Positions 33,667-44,281 are shown, counted from the stretch's first letter. The stretch is 64,000 nt of DNA from Sphingomonadaceae bacterium PASS1 (GCA_002255985.1 NKIR01000001.1:62001-126000), one strand, 5' to 3'. The notes: generated by a model not told the origin, from the sequence alone. A program made the numbers and translations.

Positions 33667-34263
33667 ATGGCATCGCAAGAAATAGACGCATTGGCACAGG
33701 CATTGTCGAAATTGCCAGGACTCGGCCCACGCTCGGCACGGCGGGTCGTGCTGCACCTCATGAAAAAGCGTGAAAGCGTTTTGATGCCACTTTTGCGCGC
33801 GTTGGAGCAGGTCGAACAACGGCTTGTCGTGTGCAGCACATGCGGAAATATCGATACCGGTAACCCCTGCGGCATTTGCGTCGATCCGCGCCGCGATATC
33901 CGTTCCATCTGTGTTGTTGAGGACGTATCCGATTTGTGGGCGCTGGATCGCTCGCGGCTATTTCCGGGTAAATATCATGTGCTGGGTGGCCGTTTATCTG
34001 CATTGGATGGCGTTCGGCCGGAGGATTTGAACATCGAAGGCTTGGTCAGCCGTGTTGCATTGGGTGGCGTCGATGAAGTCGTACTGGCCATGAATGCCAC
34101 GTTGGAGGGGCAGACAACCGCGCATTACCTCGCGGAACGGCTTGAACAATTTCCTATACGCTTGACCCAGTTGGCGCATGGCGTACCCGTTGGCGGTGAG
34201 CTTGATTATCTGGACGATGGCACTTTGGCACAAGCATTGCGCGCCAGACGTCCAGTCGGTTGA
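33667..34263 (+). CDS. recR: Recombination mediator protein RecR
   Basis: [40 protein letters not shown] zinc finger; Toprim [21 protein letters not shown]. Confidence 0.96.
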   Translation: MASQEIDALAQALSKLPGLGPRSARRVVLHLMKKRESVLMPLLRALEQVEQRLVVCSTCGNIDTGNPCGICVDPRRDIRSICVVEDVSDLWALDRSRLFPGKYHVLGGRLSALDGVRPEDLNIEGLVSRVALGGVDEVVLAMNATLEGQTTAHYLAERLEQFPIRLTQLAHGVPVGGELDYLDDGTLAQALRARRPVG

Positions 34264-34294
34264 TTTATCGAACGACCGTCCCTATCTGCGACCC

Positions 34295-34852
34295 ATGGCC
34301 ATATTACCTATTCTTGAAGTGCCCGATCCGCGGCTGAAAACCATCTCGACGCCTGTCGAGAAATTTGATGCGGATTTGAAAACGCTCGTCGATGACATGA
34401 CCGAAACGATGTACGCCGCGCCCGGTATCGGGCTGGCCGCTATTCAGGTCGGGGTCCCCAAACGCCTGTTGGTCATCGATTTGCAGGATGAGGAAGGTGA
34501 GGGTGATGTGCCCGTTCGCAACCCGCGGGTATTTGTGAATCCGGAAATATTGGATCCTTCGAACGAACACAGCCTGTGCAACGAAGGCTGCCTTTCCGTC
34601 CCTGACCAATATGCAGAAGTGGAGCGCCCTGCGCAAATCCGTGCACGCTGGCAGGACCTTGATGGCAAAGTCCATGAAGAGACGATGACGGGTCTTATGG
34701 CGACCTGCCTCCAGCACGAGATGGACCATCTCGAAGGCATCTTGTTCATTGACCACCTGTCACGATTAAAGCGTCAGATGGTGCTCAAGAAAATCGAGAA
34801 AGCCCGCAAAATGTTTGGCGGCCATGTCCATAATGAGCATTGCCGCCACTAA
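34295..34852 (+). CDS. def: Peptide deformylase
   Basis: PGIGLAAIQVG, NEGCLSVPD and LQHEMDHLEGILFIDHLS motifs. Confidence 0.97.
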   Translation: MAILPILEVPDPRLKTISTPVEKFDADLKTLVDDMTETMYAAPGIGLAAIQVGVPKRLLVIDLQDEEGEGDVPVRNPRVFVNPEILDPSNEHSLCNEGCLSVPDQYAEVERPAQIRARWQDLDGKVHEETMTGLMATCLQHEMDHLEGILFIDHLSRLKRQMVLKKIEKARKMFGGHVHNEHCRH

Positions 34853-34863
34853 ATTGCGTTAGC

Positions 34864-34887
34864 CGGACAAGCCCCCGGCTTGATCCG
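34864..34887. terminator. Stem-loop in the 40-bp gap between convergent genes
   Basis: CGGA-CAAGCC-CCC-GGCTTG-(A)-TCCG. Confidence 0.5.
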
Positions 34888-34892
34888 CCTCG

Positions 34893-36086
34893 TTATTTTG
34901 GGAATTGCGTCGGCGCGGGGCTTATTGTCACGAACTTGCCCGACTGAATTTCCTGCACCTCAAGCATACGCTCTGTGAGTCCATTGGGCATGAAGCGGAA
35001 TGCGCCATCAACGCCGATGAAGCCTTGCGGATCGGTAAGCTGCGCAACGGGGAATTTCGTCCCCGGACGCCAGTCACGTGCCACCCGCGCGATCAAAAGC
35101 ACCGAATCATAGCCAAGGCTGGAAAGCCGCAGTGGCGCTTTGCCAAACCGTGCCCGATATTTGGCGGCATATTGGGTATATAGCGTGTCAGAGACGCTCG
35201 CAAACCAACCGCCATACATGGCCGGGCTACCCGCCAATGACCCATCGATATTCCACAAATCGGTGCCTAGAATTTTTGCATTGCGCATCCCGTTGCGCCG
35301 AAGTGCGGGCACCAATGTCACCCCTGCACGGCCACTATCGGCAATCAGGACAGCATCAATCTGACCCACTTTTGCCAGCCGGCGCGCCGCTGCATCCGCA
35401 GAAGATGTCGTTCCATCGGATTCTTCAATGGCAACAAGGGTACCGCCTGCGCTGCGCACTGAAGAGGTCAGGTTCGATTGCGCACGCTGGCCATATACAT
35501 TGGTCGAAACGACGCCTGCAATGCGGTTATACCCTTGCGAACGGGCGTAACGGACAACGCGGTCGATGGATTGATTGGGCAAATGGCCAAGCAAGAACAC
35601 ATTTTGTCCGGCAACACCGACATCGTTGGAAAAGCTGATGATCGGCACAGCTGCGGTACGCGCGACTGCGGCAGCCTCCACAACATCGTCGCCACGCAAC
35701 GGGCCCAATATGACCTTGTTCCCATCAGCAATGGCGCGCTTTGCGGCTGCGGCGACTCCGGTGCCGGTGTCGTAGGTGATCATGAGGATGTTGGTCGCTT
35801 TGGTGTCGGCCAGTGCAAGCGCGGTCGCGTTGGCGATAGATTGGCCAACGTCGCCGTCGGGACCAGTCACCGGCAACAGCAACGCCACGCGGTGCATTCC
35901 GTCCAGCGGGTCCTCGGACACCACAGGTGGTGGCCCGTTGGCTCCACGCGGGACGGCGGCGCAGGCCGCGAGCAAAACGACCGAAGCCAAAACCAGCAGC
36001 TTTTTGATCTGTCCTGCTAAAGCTTGCGGCGTTGCGCCGCTTGCTGCAATGGTTGTGCTCATGAATTTTCCCTTGGGTAGAAGCAT
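34893..36086 (-). CDS. Penicillin-binding protein activator / periplasmic ligand-binding lipoprotein (LpoA C-terminal-like)
   Basis: VLLAACAAVP lipobox; MHRVALLLPVTGPDGDVGQSIANATALALAD; divergent from rsmI as in many proteobacteria. Confidence 0.85.
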   Translation of the reverse strand: MLLPKGKFMSTTIAASGATPQALAGQIKKLLVLASVVLLAACAAVPRGANGPPPVVSEDPLDGMHRVALLLPVTGPDGDVGQSIANATALALADTKATNILMITYDTGTGVAAAAKRAIADGNKVILGPLRGDDVVEAAAVARTAAVPIISFSNDVGVAGQNVFLLGHLPNQSIDRVVRYARSQGYNRIAGVVSTNVYGQRAQSNLTSSVRSAGGTLVAIEESDGTTSSADAAARRLAKVGQIDAVLIADSGRAGVTLVPALRRNGMRNAKILGTDLWNIDGSLAGSPAMYGGWFASVSDTLYTQYAAKYRARFGKAPLRLSSLGYDSVLLIARVARDWRPGTKFPVAQLTDPQGFIGVDGAFRFMPNGLTERMLEVQEIQSGKFVTISPAPTQFPK

Positions 36087-36095
36087 ATAAATCAG

Positions 36096-36926
36096 ATGAT
36101 GTTCGAGTCGGGCTTATATGTCGTTGCGACACCAATCGGCAACCTTGCAGATATGTCACAACGGGCGATTGATCTGCTGGAAGCCGCAGAAATTGTAGCT
36201 GTAGAAGACAGCCGGGTAACCGGTAAATTGTTGCACCATCTTGGCCTGAAGAAAAAGATGCGGCGATATAACGACCATAGTGGCGAGGCAGAGCGCGAGT
36301 CACTGGTAGCCGCTGCGCGCGGCGCGGTCGTTGCGCTGGTATCGGACGCAGGGACGCCGTTGATTTCAGACCCCGGTTACAAACTCGTGCGCAGCGCACG
36401 CGAGGTAGGCGTGCCGGTATTCACGATCCCCGGTGCAAGCGCGGTTACGGCGGCGTTATCGATTTGCGGTTTGCCGACAGACCGTTTTCTGTTTGCCGGC
36501 TTCCTTCCCAATAAAGCCAAGGCGCGTATCGAAACGTTGACGGAGCTGGGTCAGGTAAAGGCGACATTGGTTTTCTACGAGGCGGGCCCCCGTCTTGCTG
36601 CGTCGCTTTCCGCGATTGCGGAGACCTATGGCGACCGTGAAGTGGCCGTCGCGCGGGAACTGACCAAGAAATTTGAAGAGGTTGTAACGGGCACCGCATC
36701 CGAACTTGCCACGCGTTATGCTGCGCAGGAACCAAAGGGTGAAATCGTCCTGATCATTGGTCCGCCGGCGGATGACGTTGTATATGATACAGGCGATGTG
36801 GACACAGCATTGCGCGAAGCACTGGATACGATGTCCGCCGCCAAGGCCGCTGGCGTCATTGCCAAGCGTTTCGGGCTGGAACGTAGCGACGTCTATATGC
36901 GTGCTACGCAACTGAAGTCGCAGTGA
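36096..36926 (+). CDS. rsmI: 16S rRNA (cytidine(1402)-2'-O)-methyltransferase
   Basis: GLYVVATPIGNLADMSQRAIDLLEAAEIVAVEDSRVTGKLL; SDAGTPLISDPGYKLV. Confidence 0.96.
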   Translation: MMFESGLYVVATPIGNLADMSQRAIDLLEAAEIVAVEDSRVTGKLLHHLGLKKKMRRYNDHSGEAERESLVAAARGAVVALVSDAGTPLISDPGYKLVRSAREVGVPVFTIPGASAVTAALSICGLPTDRFLFAGFLPNKAKARIETLTELGQVKATLVFYEAGPRLAASLSAIAETYGDREVAVARELTKKFEEVVTGTASELATRYAAQEPKGEIVLIIGPPADDVVYDTGDVDTALREALDTMSAAKAAGVIAKRFGLERSDVYMRATQLKSQ

Positions 36927-37273
36927 ACCGGTTTGCCGCAGAAAAATTGGGGCGGCGGGGCGAAAATATTGCTGCCTGGTTTTTGCGGTTAAAGGGATGG
37001 CGGGTCGTCGCAACGCGTGTGAAGACGCCGCGCGGCGAAGTCGACTTGATCGCGCGACGCGGCAAAACCATTGCGTTCGTCGAAGTAAAAGCGCGCGCAA
37101 ATGTGCGTGACCTCGCCACCGCGATTGACGCTTACAGATTACGCCGCGTTGCAGCTGCGGCAGAAATTCTGCTCCCGAAATATGGAAAAGAATGCGAAAA
37201 TATGCAGATAGACGTGATTATGGTTGCGCCATGGCGTTGGCCGAACCATCTGCCAAACGTCTGGCACGGATAA
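36923..37273 (+). CDS. YraN family (UPF0102) nuclease-like protein
   Basis: AEKLGRRGENIAAWFLRLKGWRVVATRVKTPRGEVDLIARRGKTIAFVEVKAR. Confidence 0.93.
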   Translation: MNRFAAEKLGRRGENIAAWFLRLKGWRVVATRVKTPRGEVDLIARRGKTIAFVEVKARANVRDLATAIDAYRLRRVAAAAEILLPKYGKECENMQIDVIMVAPWRWPNHLPNVWHG

Positions 37274-37283
37274 GGACAAGCAA

Positions 37284-38246
37284 ATGGCAATACAAATGGC
37301 GGTCCAGATGGACCCGATGGACGGCATCAATATTCATGGCGACTCCAGCTTTGCGCTGATGCTTGCTGGCCAATCGCGCGGCTATGACATTTGGCATTAT
37401 GATGTGATGTCATTGACGCTAGACGCCAATGACCGGCTAACCGCGCTCGCACATCCAGTGCATGACCTCCAGCGCGTCGAGGGTGCACATTATCGGTTCG
37501 GCGCGCCACAGCGCATTGATTTGGGCTCTGACATTGACGTCGTGCTGATGCGGCAGGATCCGCCATTTCACGTGGGCTATATCACCGCGACCCATTTGCT
37601 CGAACGTATCGAGCATGAGACGTTGGTGGTCAACAACCCTGCCAGCGTGCGCAATGCGCCGGAAAAAGTCATGGTGCTCGACTATCGCAAGTTCATGCCA
37701 CCGACGCTGATTACGCGTTCACTTGATGAAGTGCGTGCGTTTCAAAAGGAACATGGCGCGATTGTCGTCAAGCCGCTGCATGGCAATGGCGGCAAGGCCA
37801 TTTTCCGGATTGAAGCCGATGGCAGCAATGTCGGTGCGCTGTTTGAGGTGTTCAATTCGACATGGCCCGAACCACATATGGTGCAGCCATTCCTGCCCGA
37901 CGTTGCGAAGGGCGATAAGCGCATCGTTCTCATAGACGGCGCAGTCACAGGGGCTATCAACCGCCGTCCGGGTGAAGGCGAATTCCGGTCCAACCTTGCC
38001 GTGGGTGGTAGTGCCGAAGCAACGTTATTGACCCCGGAGGAGCTGGAAATTTGCGCTGCGATGGGGCCACGTTTGAAGGAACTTGGGCTGATATTCGTCG
38101 GCATTGATGTCATTGGCGGAAAATGGCTGACGGAAATCAACGTAACCTCGCCAACGGGTATCGTCGCGATTGACCGCTTCAATGGCACCGATACCGCCGC
38201 CAAAATACTCGATGCCATTGAACGCAGGCTTGCCGGCCGGGGTTAA
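37284..38246 (+). CDS. gshB: Glutathione synthase
   Basis: VQMDPMDGINIHGDSSFALMLAGQSRGYDIWHY; VVKPLHGNGGKAIFRI; INVTSPTGI. Confidence 0.97.
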   Translation: MAIQMAVQMDPMDGINIHGDSSFALMLAGQSRGYDIWHYDVMSLTLDANDRLTALAHPVHDLQRVEGAHYRFGAPQRIDLGSDIDVVLMRQDPPFHVGYITATHLLERIEHETLVVNNPASVRNAPEKVMVLDYRKFMPPTLITRSLDEVRAFQKEHGAIVVKPLHGNGGKAIFRIEADGSNVGALFEVFNSTWPEPHMVQPFLPDVAKGDKRIVLIDGAVTGAINRRPGEGEFRSNLAVGGSAEATLLTPEELEICAAMGPRLKELGLIFVGIDVIGGKWLTEINVTSPTGIVAIDRFNGTDTAAKILDAIERRLAGRG

Positions 38247-38896
38247 TGGAAGACTGGATTATCAGGCTCGTCGAATGGGGGCATTATTGGGGCGTGGCCC
38301 TGCTGATGCTGCTGGAGACGGTTTTCCCGCCCGTCCCGTCAGAGGTCATTATGACCGTGGCGGGTGTGTCCGCGGCGCGCGGCAATATGAGCCTTTGGGG
38401 CACGATCGCGGCTGGAACCGCAGGCGCAATGCTTGGCAACTGGCTGTGGTATTGGTTGGCCATCAAGTTTGGCGAAGCGCGGATGCATCTGTTTATCGAC
38501 CGCTACAGCCGATGGCTCACGCTTGACTGGGCAGAGATCGAACGCGGTCACGGGCTGTTTCGTAAGCATGGGCCAATCATCGTGCTTGTGGCGCGCATGT
38601 TGCCCACGCTGCGTTCTTTGATTTCGATTCCCGTTGGTTTGTTCGGTATGTCGCTGCGGCGTTTTCTGGTTTTCTCCACGATTGGAACGGCGGGGTGGAG
38701 CGCGGCTCTCGCCTCCGGTGGCTATTTTTTGGGCTCACAATTTGACGATATCGAAAAGTGGCTTGGGCCTTTGTCGACGGTCATCATGGTCGGCATATTG
38801 GGGACTTATGTTTGGCGTCTGGCGCGCTGGAAGCCCGGCCCTACGCCCGTGCCTGCGCTCGTGGATGCGCGTTCTGATACTCATCCAGAAGCATAG
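38246..38896 (+). CDS. DedA family membrane protein
   Basis: LLMLLETVFPPVPSEVIMTVAGVSAARG; ARMLPTLRSLISIPVGLFGMSLRRFLVFSTIGTAGWSAAL. Confidence 0.93.
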   Translation: MEDWIIRLVEWGHYWGVALLMLLETVFPPVPSEVIMTVAGVSAARGNMSLWGTIAAGTAGAMLGNWLWYWLAIKFGEARMHLFIDRYSRWLTLDWAEIERGHGLFRKHGPIIVLVARMLPTLRSLISIPVGLFGMSLRRFLVFSTIGTAGWSAALASGGYFLGSQFDDIEKWLGPLSTVIMVGILGTYVWRLARWKPGPTPVPALVDARSDTHPEA

Positions 38897-39737
38897 CCGT
38901 ATCGACAGCGGTATAGATTTGCGTTGATGACAGGCTGCTGTGGCCGAGAAGTTCCTGAAGACAGCGCAGGTCTGCACCCCCCGCGAGCAAATGCGTTGCA
39001 AAGCTGTGGCGCAAGGCATGCGGCGTCGTGCGTTCCGATAGGCCAAGCCGCATGCGCGCACCTTGCACTGCGCGGCGCACAAGTGCGGGCGCCAATGGCC
39101 CACCGCGCGCGCCGCGAAACAATGGCTGGTCGGCAGTCATTGGATAAGGGCACAGCGCAATATATTCCTGAATAGCGGTGCGGACTTGATCGAGCAGCGG
39201 CACAATGCGCGTCTTGTTACGCTTTCCGGTGACGCGCAGTGTCGTGCCAAGCGGTAAGACATCGCCATTTAGCCCCGTCGCTTCGCTCACGCGCAGGCCG
39301 CTGCCGTAGAGCAGGAGAAGCAACGCCCAGTCACGTGCGCCAACCCAGCCATCGTTCGCGCTTTCTGCGACGTCATCCGCCAGTGCGAGAACATCGTCGG
39401 GGTTTACGGGGCGGGGCAGGCTGCGTTGCACGCGCGGGCCCTTCATAGCGGGCAGGGTCGCGTTGTCGCCCAGTGCAAAGCGCAAAAAGTGACGGATGGC
39501 GGACAATTCGCGTGCGGTGGACCGGTTGGTAAGTCCATCGCCACGCCGGTCCGCCAAAAAGGCGCGCATATCAGCGGCGGAAATTTTCATCAGCGTTGCG
39601 CGGTCGACTGCCGACCCCCAGTGCAATTGCAGAAAAGCGGTAAGCCGATCTGCCGTGGCATGATAGGCGCGGACACTATGCGGCGACATCCGGCGATTGT
39701 CGGTCAGGAACGTCAGATATTCGGCGAGCAGTGACAT
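38841..39737 (-). CDS. xerC: Tyrosine recombinase XerC
   Basis: LLLLYGSGLRVSEATGL; HALRHSFATHLLAGGADLRCLQELLGHSSLSSTQIYT (R-H-R-H-Y). Confidence 0.92.
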   Translation of the reverse strand: MSLLAEYLTFLTDNRRMSPHSVRAYHATADRLTAFLQLHWGSAVDRATLMKISAADMRAFLADRRGDGLTNRSTARELSAIRHFLRFALGDNATLPAMKGPRVQRSLPRPVNPDDVLALADDVAESANDGWVGARDWALLLLLYGSGLRVSEATGLNGDVLPLGTTLRVTGKRNKTRIVPLLDQVRTAIQEYIALCPYPMTADQPLFRGARGGPLAPALVRRAVQGARMRLGLSERTTPHALRHSFATHLLAGGADLRCLQELLGHSSLSSTQIYTAVDTAMLLDEYQNAHPRAQARA

Positions 39738-39752
39738 TATGCCGTCATGCTA

Positions 39753-40913
39753 TCAGGCGGCAGCATCTGCCTCAACCGCTACTATTTGCGGCAGGATCGC
39801 ATCCAGCAACGGCATGCCTTGCGGCGTGACCGTGAAGCGGTCGCCGTTGCGGGTGATGAGGCCAAGGCGCGCGATTTTGTCGACAGCCGTGAAATCCAGC
39901 ATCTTGTCCGCAGCGATATTCGTGCGTGATGACAGCCGCTCAAGGCTGATGCCCTCGCTCAACCGCAGTCCCATGAGCAAGCTTTCGGTTGCACGGCTTG
40001 CGGGGTCGAGATGATCTTCACTGCTGATGCCATGCGCATTCCGGTTCACTGCAGACAGAAAATTCTCTGGTTTTTTATGGCGTTGCGTCGCACATTTCAG
40101 ACGCCGTCCATGTGCGCCGGGGCCTATGCCGATATAATCATCATAGCGCCAATAACTCAAATTATGGCGGCTTTCATGCCCCGCCCGCGCATGGTTGCTA
40201 ATCTCATAGGCCGCCATGCCCGCCGCGCGCGTCATGTCATGCGATATTTCATAGAGTGTCGCCGCATCGTCATCGTCGGCGGGGGTGAAGTGTCCCTTGC
40301 GAACGAGCGTTTCGAACCTTGTGCCTACCTCAATCGTCAACTGATATAGCGACATATGATCGGTGCCGAAGGACAATGCGCGCCGAAGCTCCGCCTCCCA
40401 TTGTGCGGCTGTTTGTTCGGGCCGCGCATAAATCAGGTCGATATTGACGCGGCCGAAATGCTGCTGCGCAACCGTGAGGGCATCGAGGCTTTCTGCAACG
40501 GAATGTGCACGCCCCAAAAAGGCCAAGGCCGCGTCGTCGATCGATTGCAGGCCAAGCGACACGCGGTTGACGCCAGCTTTGGCCAAATCGGCGAAGCGGG
40601 ATGCCTCAACCGAGGACGGGTTCGCCTCAAGTGTAATCTCGATATTGTCGGCAAAGCCCCAATGTTGCGCAGCGGCGTCAATCAACGCGGCGACCGTTGA
40701 CGGCGGCATCAACGATGGCGTGCCGCCGCCGAAGAAAATGGAACTCAGCTTGCGGCCATGCGTCAACGCCGCTTCGTGGGCCATATCCGCCAACAATGCC
40801 GCGCACCACGCGTCTTGGTCGACGCTTTCCCGCACATGGCTGTTGAAATCACAATAAGGGCATTTGGAAATGCAAAAGGGCCAGTGGATATAGAGGGCGA
40901 GCGGATTTGACAT
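39753..40913 (-). CDS. hemW: Radical SAM heme chaperone HemW (HemN-like)
   Basis: LALYIHWPFCISKCPYCDFNSHV; SSIFFGGGTPSLMPP; SLGLQSIDDAALAFLGRAHS. Confidence 0.95.
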   Translation of the reverse strand: MSNPLALYIHWPFCISKCPYCDFNSHVRESVDQDAWCAALLADMAHEAALTHGRKLSSIFFGGGTPSLMPPSTVAALIDAAAQHWGFADNIEITLEANPSSVEASRFADLAKAGVNRVSLGLQSIDDAALAFLGRAHSVAESLDALTVAQQHFGRVNIDLIYARPEQTAAQWEAELRRALSFGTDHMSLYQLTIEVGTRFETLVRKGHFTPADDDDAATLYEISHDMTRAAGMAAYEISNHARAGHESRHNLSYWRYDDYIGIGPGAHGRRLKCATQRHKKPENFLSAVNRNAHGISSEDHLDPASRATESLLMGLRLSEGISLERLSSRTNIAADKMLDFTAVDKIARLGLITRNGDRFTVTPQGMPLLDAILPQIVAVEADAAA

Positions 40914-40937
40914 TCGAGGTTTACCTTAGCCCTGAGC

Positions 40938-40958
40938 CGGCAGTGCGGAGCACTGCCG
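40938..40958. repeat. 9-bp stem, 3-nt loop hairpin between hemW and rdgB
   Basis: CGGCAGTGC-GGA-GCACTGCCG. Confidence 0.5.
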
Positions 40959-41076
40959 AAAAGTCGAACGGTGCGTCTCGTTCAACCACCGTGCTTGACT
41001 GATGGCCGCCCTTCGACGGTCGCAGCCACTGCGTGACTGCTGCTCTGGGCTACGGTCTGGTCAGATGTGGCGCCTG

Positions 41077-41703
41077 TCAAAAAACGGCCTCAACCAATTT
41101 GCGGAACGCGTCTGCCCGATGGCTCATGGCATGTTTTTCCGCCGGGTCCAGTTCCGCAAAAGTGTGCGTGCGGTCGGTTGGCACAAACACGGGATCATAG
41201 CCAAAGCCCAACGTACCGCGCGGAGGCCATGTCAGGCTGCCTTGTACGCGGCCTTCGAACAGTTCTTCATGACCATCGGGCCATGCAAGCGCGAGGGTGC
41301 AGATAAAATATGCGCTTCGGTCGGTATCTGGGCCAAGCTCGGCCAATTTGCCCTCGACTTTACCCATTGCCATATACCAGTCGCGTCCTGGGCCCCCTTC
41401 GAACCGCTGCTTTTCCGCCCAGTCCGCTGTGTACACACCAGGTGCGCCGCCAAGCACGGCCACGCAAAGACCGCTGTCATCCGCCAAGGCGGGCAGGCCC
41501 GATCCTTGGGCAGAGGCATGGGCTTTCAGCAGTGCATTTTCGGCAAAGCTCGTCCCCGTCTCTTCGGGCTCGGGCAAGCCAAGCTCACCCGCCGACACCG
41601 GTTCGATACCGAAGGGCGCCAGCAAGGCGCGGATTTCACGCACCTTGCCCACATTGTGGCTGGCGATGACAAGCTTGCCGGGCTGCAATTTGCGATGGGT
41701 CAT
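41077..41703 (-). CDS. rdgB: dITP/XTP pyrophosphatase
   Basis: [67 protein letters not shown]. Confidence 0.96.
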   Translation of the reverse strand: MTHRKLQPGKLVIASHNVGKVREIRALLAPFGIEPVSAGELGLPEPEETGTSFAENALLKAHASAQGSGLPALADDSGLCVAVLGGAPGVYTADWAEKQRFEGGPGRDWYMAMGKVEGKLAELGPDTDRSAYFICTLALAWPDGHEELFEGRVQGSLTWPPRGTLGFGYDPVFVPTDRTHTFAELDPAEKHAMSHRADAFRKLVEAVF

Positions 41704-41725
41704 ATATTCTTGCCTTGAACCATAT

Positions 41726-41753
41726 TGTCACCCCCGCTTTCGCGGGAATGACA
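41726..41753. repeat. REP-like palindromic element between rph and rdgB
   Basis: TGTCACCCCCGCTTTCGCGGGAATGACA: outer TGTCA/TGACA, inner CCCGC/GCGGG. Confidence 0.6.
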
Positions 41754-41778
41754 TGGACGTTTAAAGTGCCAAATGCGG

Positions 41779-42492
41779 TTACTTCACCGCTTCAGCTTGC
41801 ACCGCGAATATCCGGTCGGTGCCCATGCGTGCGAGACGGAGCAAGCGCAGCAGGCTCTCCTCATCATAGGTCGCACCTTCGGCGGTCGCTTGTACTTCAG
41901 CGATCTGTCCGCCTTCAATTAGGACAAAGTTCGCATCAGCGTCAGCGCTCGAATCTTCGATATAGTCGAGGTCAAGCACGGGCGTTCCATTGACGATGCC
42001 GCAGCTGATGGCGGCGACGCGGCCGCTGATTGGGTCTTCCTTAATCGCACCCGAAGCAAGCAGGCCATCGACCGCAAGCCGCAAGGCTACCCATGCGCCG
42101 GAAATAGCTGCGGTCCGTGTTCCGCCGTCGGCTTGCAACACATCACAATCGATTGTGATCTGATGCTCGCCAAGCTTTTTCATATCTACGACAGCGCGTA
42201 AAGAACGACCAATAAGACGTTGAATTTCTTGTGTTCTGCCTGACTGCTTGCCCTTTGCCGCTTCGCGCTGACTGCGGGTATGCGTCGCGCGTGGGAGCAT
42301 CGAATATTCCGCTGTTACCCAACCTTCACCCTTGCCGCGCAACCATGGCGGAATGCGATCTTCGACGCTTGCGGTGACAAGCACGCGGGTGTCGCCAAAG
42401 CAGATGAGGCAGCTGCCCTCTGCATGCTTGGTGAAATGGGTTTCAATCGAAATGGCGCGCATTTCGTCGGGCGCACGGCCTGATGGACGCAT
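41779..42492 (-). CDS. rph: Ribonuclease PH
   Basis: [84 protein letters not shown]. Confidence 0.97.
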   Translation of the reverse strand: MRPSGRAPDEMRAISIETHFTKHAEGSCLICFGDTRVLVTASVEDRIPPWLRGKGEGWVTAEYSMLPRATHTRSQREAAKGKQSGRTQEIQRLIGRSLRAVVDMKKLGEHQITIDCDVLQADGGTRTAAISGAWVALRLAVDGLLASGAIKEDPISGRVAAISCGIVNGTPVLDLDYIEDSSADADANFVLIEGGQIAEVQATAEGATYDEESLLRLLRLARMGTDRIFAVQAEAVK

Positions 42493-42573
42493 GATAGTCT
42501 CCTGATAATGGGTTGAAGGACGCAATAGCTTGCCCCGCTTGCTTTGCAAGCGCGCTGCGCTAAACCAGCAAAC

Positions 42574-43617
42574 GTGAGCCAAATTCCAATCAATGAACTG
42601 AACGACCGCACGCGCGTCATCTTCCGGATGGTGGTCGAAAGCTATTTGGACAATGGTGCGCCGGTGGGGTCGCGAACGATCTCCAAATTTGCGGGCCTTA
42701 ATTTGTCTCCGGCCTCCATTCGCAATGTGATGCAAGATTTGGAAGAGGCAGGACTGCTTGCCTCACCGCACACCAGCGCTGGCCGTGTGCCCACCGAGAG
42801 CGGGCTTCGTCTTTTTGTCGACGGCATGATGCAGTCGGCTGAACCGTCGATGGAAGAACGCCGTGCGATTGAATCGCAAATCATGGGCGATGGGCCAATT
42901 GAGGAAGCGTTGGCGGCGGCAACGTCGGTTTTGTCGGGGCTATCGGCCTGTGCCGGAATCGTGCTTGTCCCCAAACGCGATGCCGTGTTGAAGGCATTCA
43001 ACTTTGCGCGTCTATCGCCGACCCAAGTTCTGGCCATCATGGTCGGTTCGGACAACAGCGTCGAAAACCGGTTGGTTGCGATTGACCCTGCTGTTTCCGA
43101 TTCGGCGCTGGTTGAAGCGTCCAATTACATCTCGGCCCGATTGTCGGGTTTGACCTTGTCAGAGGCGCTTGAGCATCTTGATCGCGAAATTCGGGCGGAA
43201 CAGGCGGAGCTTGACGCGGCAAGCCAGAAGCTCGTGCGCGATGGTCTGGCGATCTGGTCGCTCGATGCCAATGACCGGCCTGTCCTGATTGTGCGCGGTC
43301 AATCGAACCTGATTGACGACGCCGCAGCCGCGGACCTTGATCGGGTGCGCCAGTTGCTCGACGAATTGGAAAGCAAGGAAGAAATCGCGCGTTTGGTCGA
43401 CAGTGCCCGCGATGCGCAATCGACTCGGATCTTCATTGGTTCAGAGAATAATCTGTTCTCGCTGTCCGGCTCCTCGGTCATCGCTGCGCCTTATCGTGAG
43501 GCGGGTGGCAAGGTGGTCGGTGTCGTGGGCGTCATTGGCCCGACACGGCTCAATTATGCCCGCATCGTCCCGATGGTCGATTTCACGGCACAGGCGCTCA
43601 GCCGCTTAATAAAGTGA
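42574..43617 (+). CDS. hrcA: Heat-inducible transcription repressor
   Basis: GTG start; [75 protein letters not shown]. Confidence 0.96.
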   Translation: MSQIPINELNDRTRVIFRMVVESYLDNGAPVGSRTISKFAGLNLSPASIRNVMQDLEEAGLLASPHTSAGRVPTESGLRLFVDGMMQSAEPSMEERRAIESQIMGDGPIEEALAAATSVLSGLSACAGIVLVPKRDAVLKAFNFARLSPTQVLAIMVGSDNSVENRLVAIDPAVSDSALVEASNYISARLSGLTLSEALEHLDREIRAEQAELDAASQKLVRDGLAIWSLDANDRPVLIVRGQSNLIDDAAAADLDRVRQLLDELESKEEIARLVDSARDAQSTRIFIGSENNLFSLSGSSVIAAPYREAGGKVVGVVGVIGPTRLNYARIVPMVDFTAQALSRLIK

Positions 43618-43705
43618 CGCACGGCTTGATGAAACCGAATTGGTTTCTATATGCGCAAAGCAACAGGCGGCATAAGTGCCGCAACAATCATGGGTTAATC
43701 AGGTT

Positions 43706-44281
43706 ATGACGGACAAGAATACAGAATCTGCAGATGCAGCAGCAGAAAAGGAATTGGAAGGCGTGCCAGAGCATATGAAGGAAGACGCCTCAGAAGCGAC
43801 CGACTCCGCCGACGCCAAAATTGCCGCGCTCGAAGACGCGCTTGCTACGGCACAGCAAGAAGTTCTGTATGCGCAGGCCGAAACCCAAAATGTGCGCCGC
43901 CGTATGGAAAAGGAAGCGCAAGATGCGCGCGCTTATGCCGCAACCGGCTTTGCCCGCGACGTCTTGTCCGTCTCAGACAATTTGGCACGTGCATTGGAAG
44001 CCATCCCCGCCGAAATGCGCGAGAGTGAATCAATGAAACCGCTCGTCATTGGCCTTGAAGCCACTGGCCGCGAACTCGACAGCGTCTTTGCCAAAAACGG
44101 CATCACCCGCATCGCCGCAATGGGCATGCCGCTTGATCCGAACCAGCATCAGGCGATGGTCGAAATCCCAAGTGCGGATGCCGCACCTGGTACGATCGTT
44201 GCGGAAATGCAGGCGGGTTATATGATCAAGGATCGCTTGCTGCGCCCTGCATTGGTCGGGGTGGCGAAGGCACCAGAATAA
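43706..44281 (+). CDS. grpE: Nucleotide exchange factor GrpE
   Basis: Coiled-coil region; NVRRRMEKEAQDARAYA; GMPLDPNQHQAMVEIPSADAAPGTIVAEMQAGYMIKDRLLRPALVGVAK. Confidence 0.95.
   Translation: MTDKNTESADAAAEKELEGVPEHMKEDASEATDSADAKIAALEDALATAQQEVLYAQAETQNVRRRMEKEAQDARAYAATGFARDVLSVSDNLARALEAIPAEMRESESMKPLVIGLEATGRELDSVFAKNGITRIAAMGMPLDPNQHQAMVEIPSADAAPGTIVAEMQAGYMIKDRLLRPALVGVAKAPE

Noticed and set aside
42493-42573. CIRCE operator expected upstream of hrcA
   Set aside because: No TTAGCACTC-N9-GAGTGCTAA-like repeat could be found in the rph-hrcA gap or upstream of dnaK.
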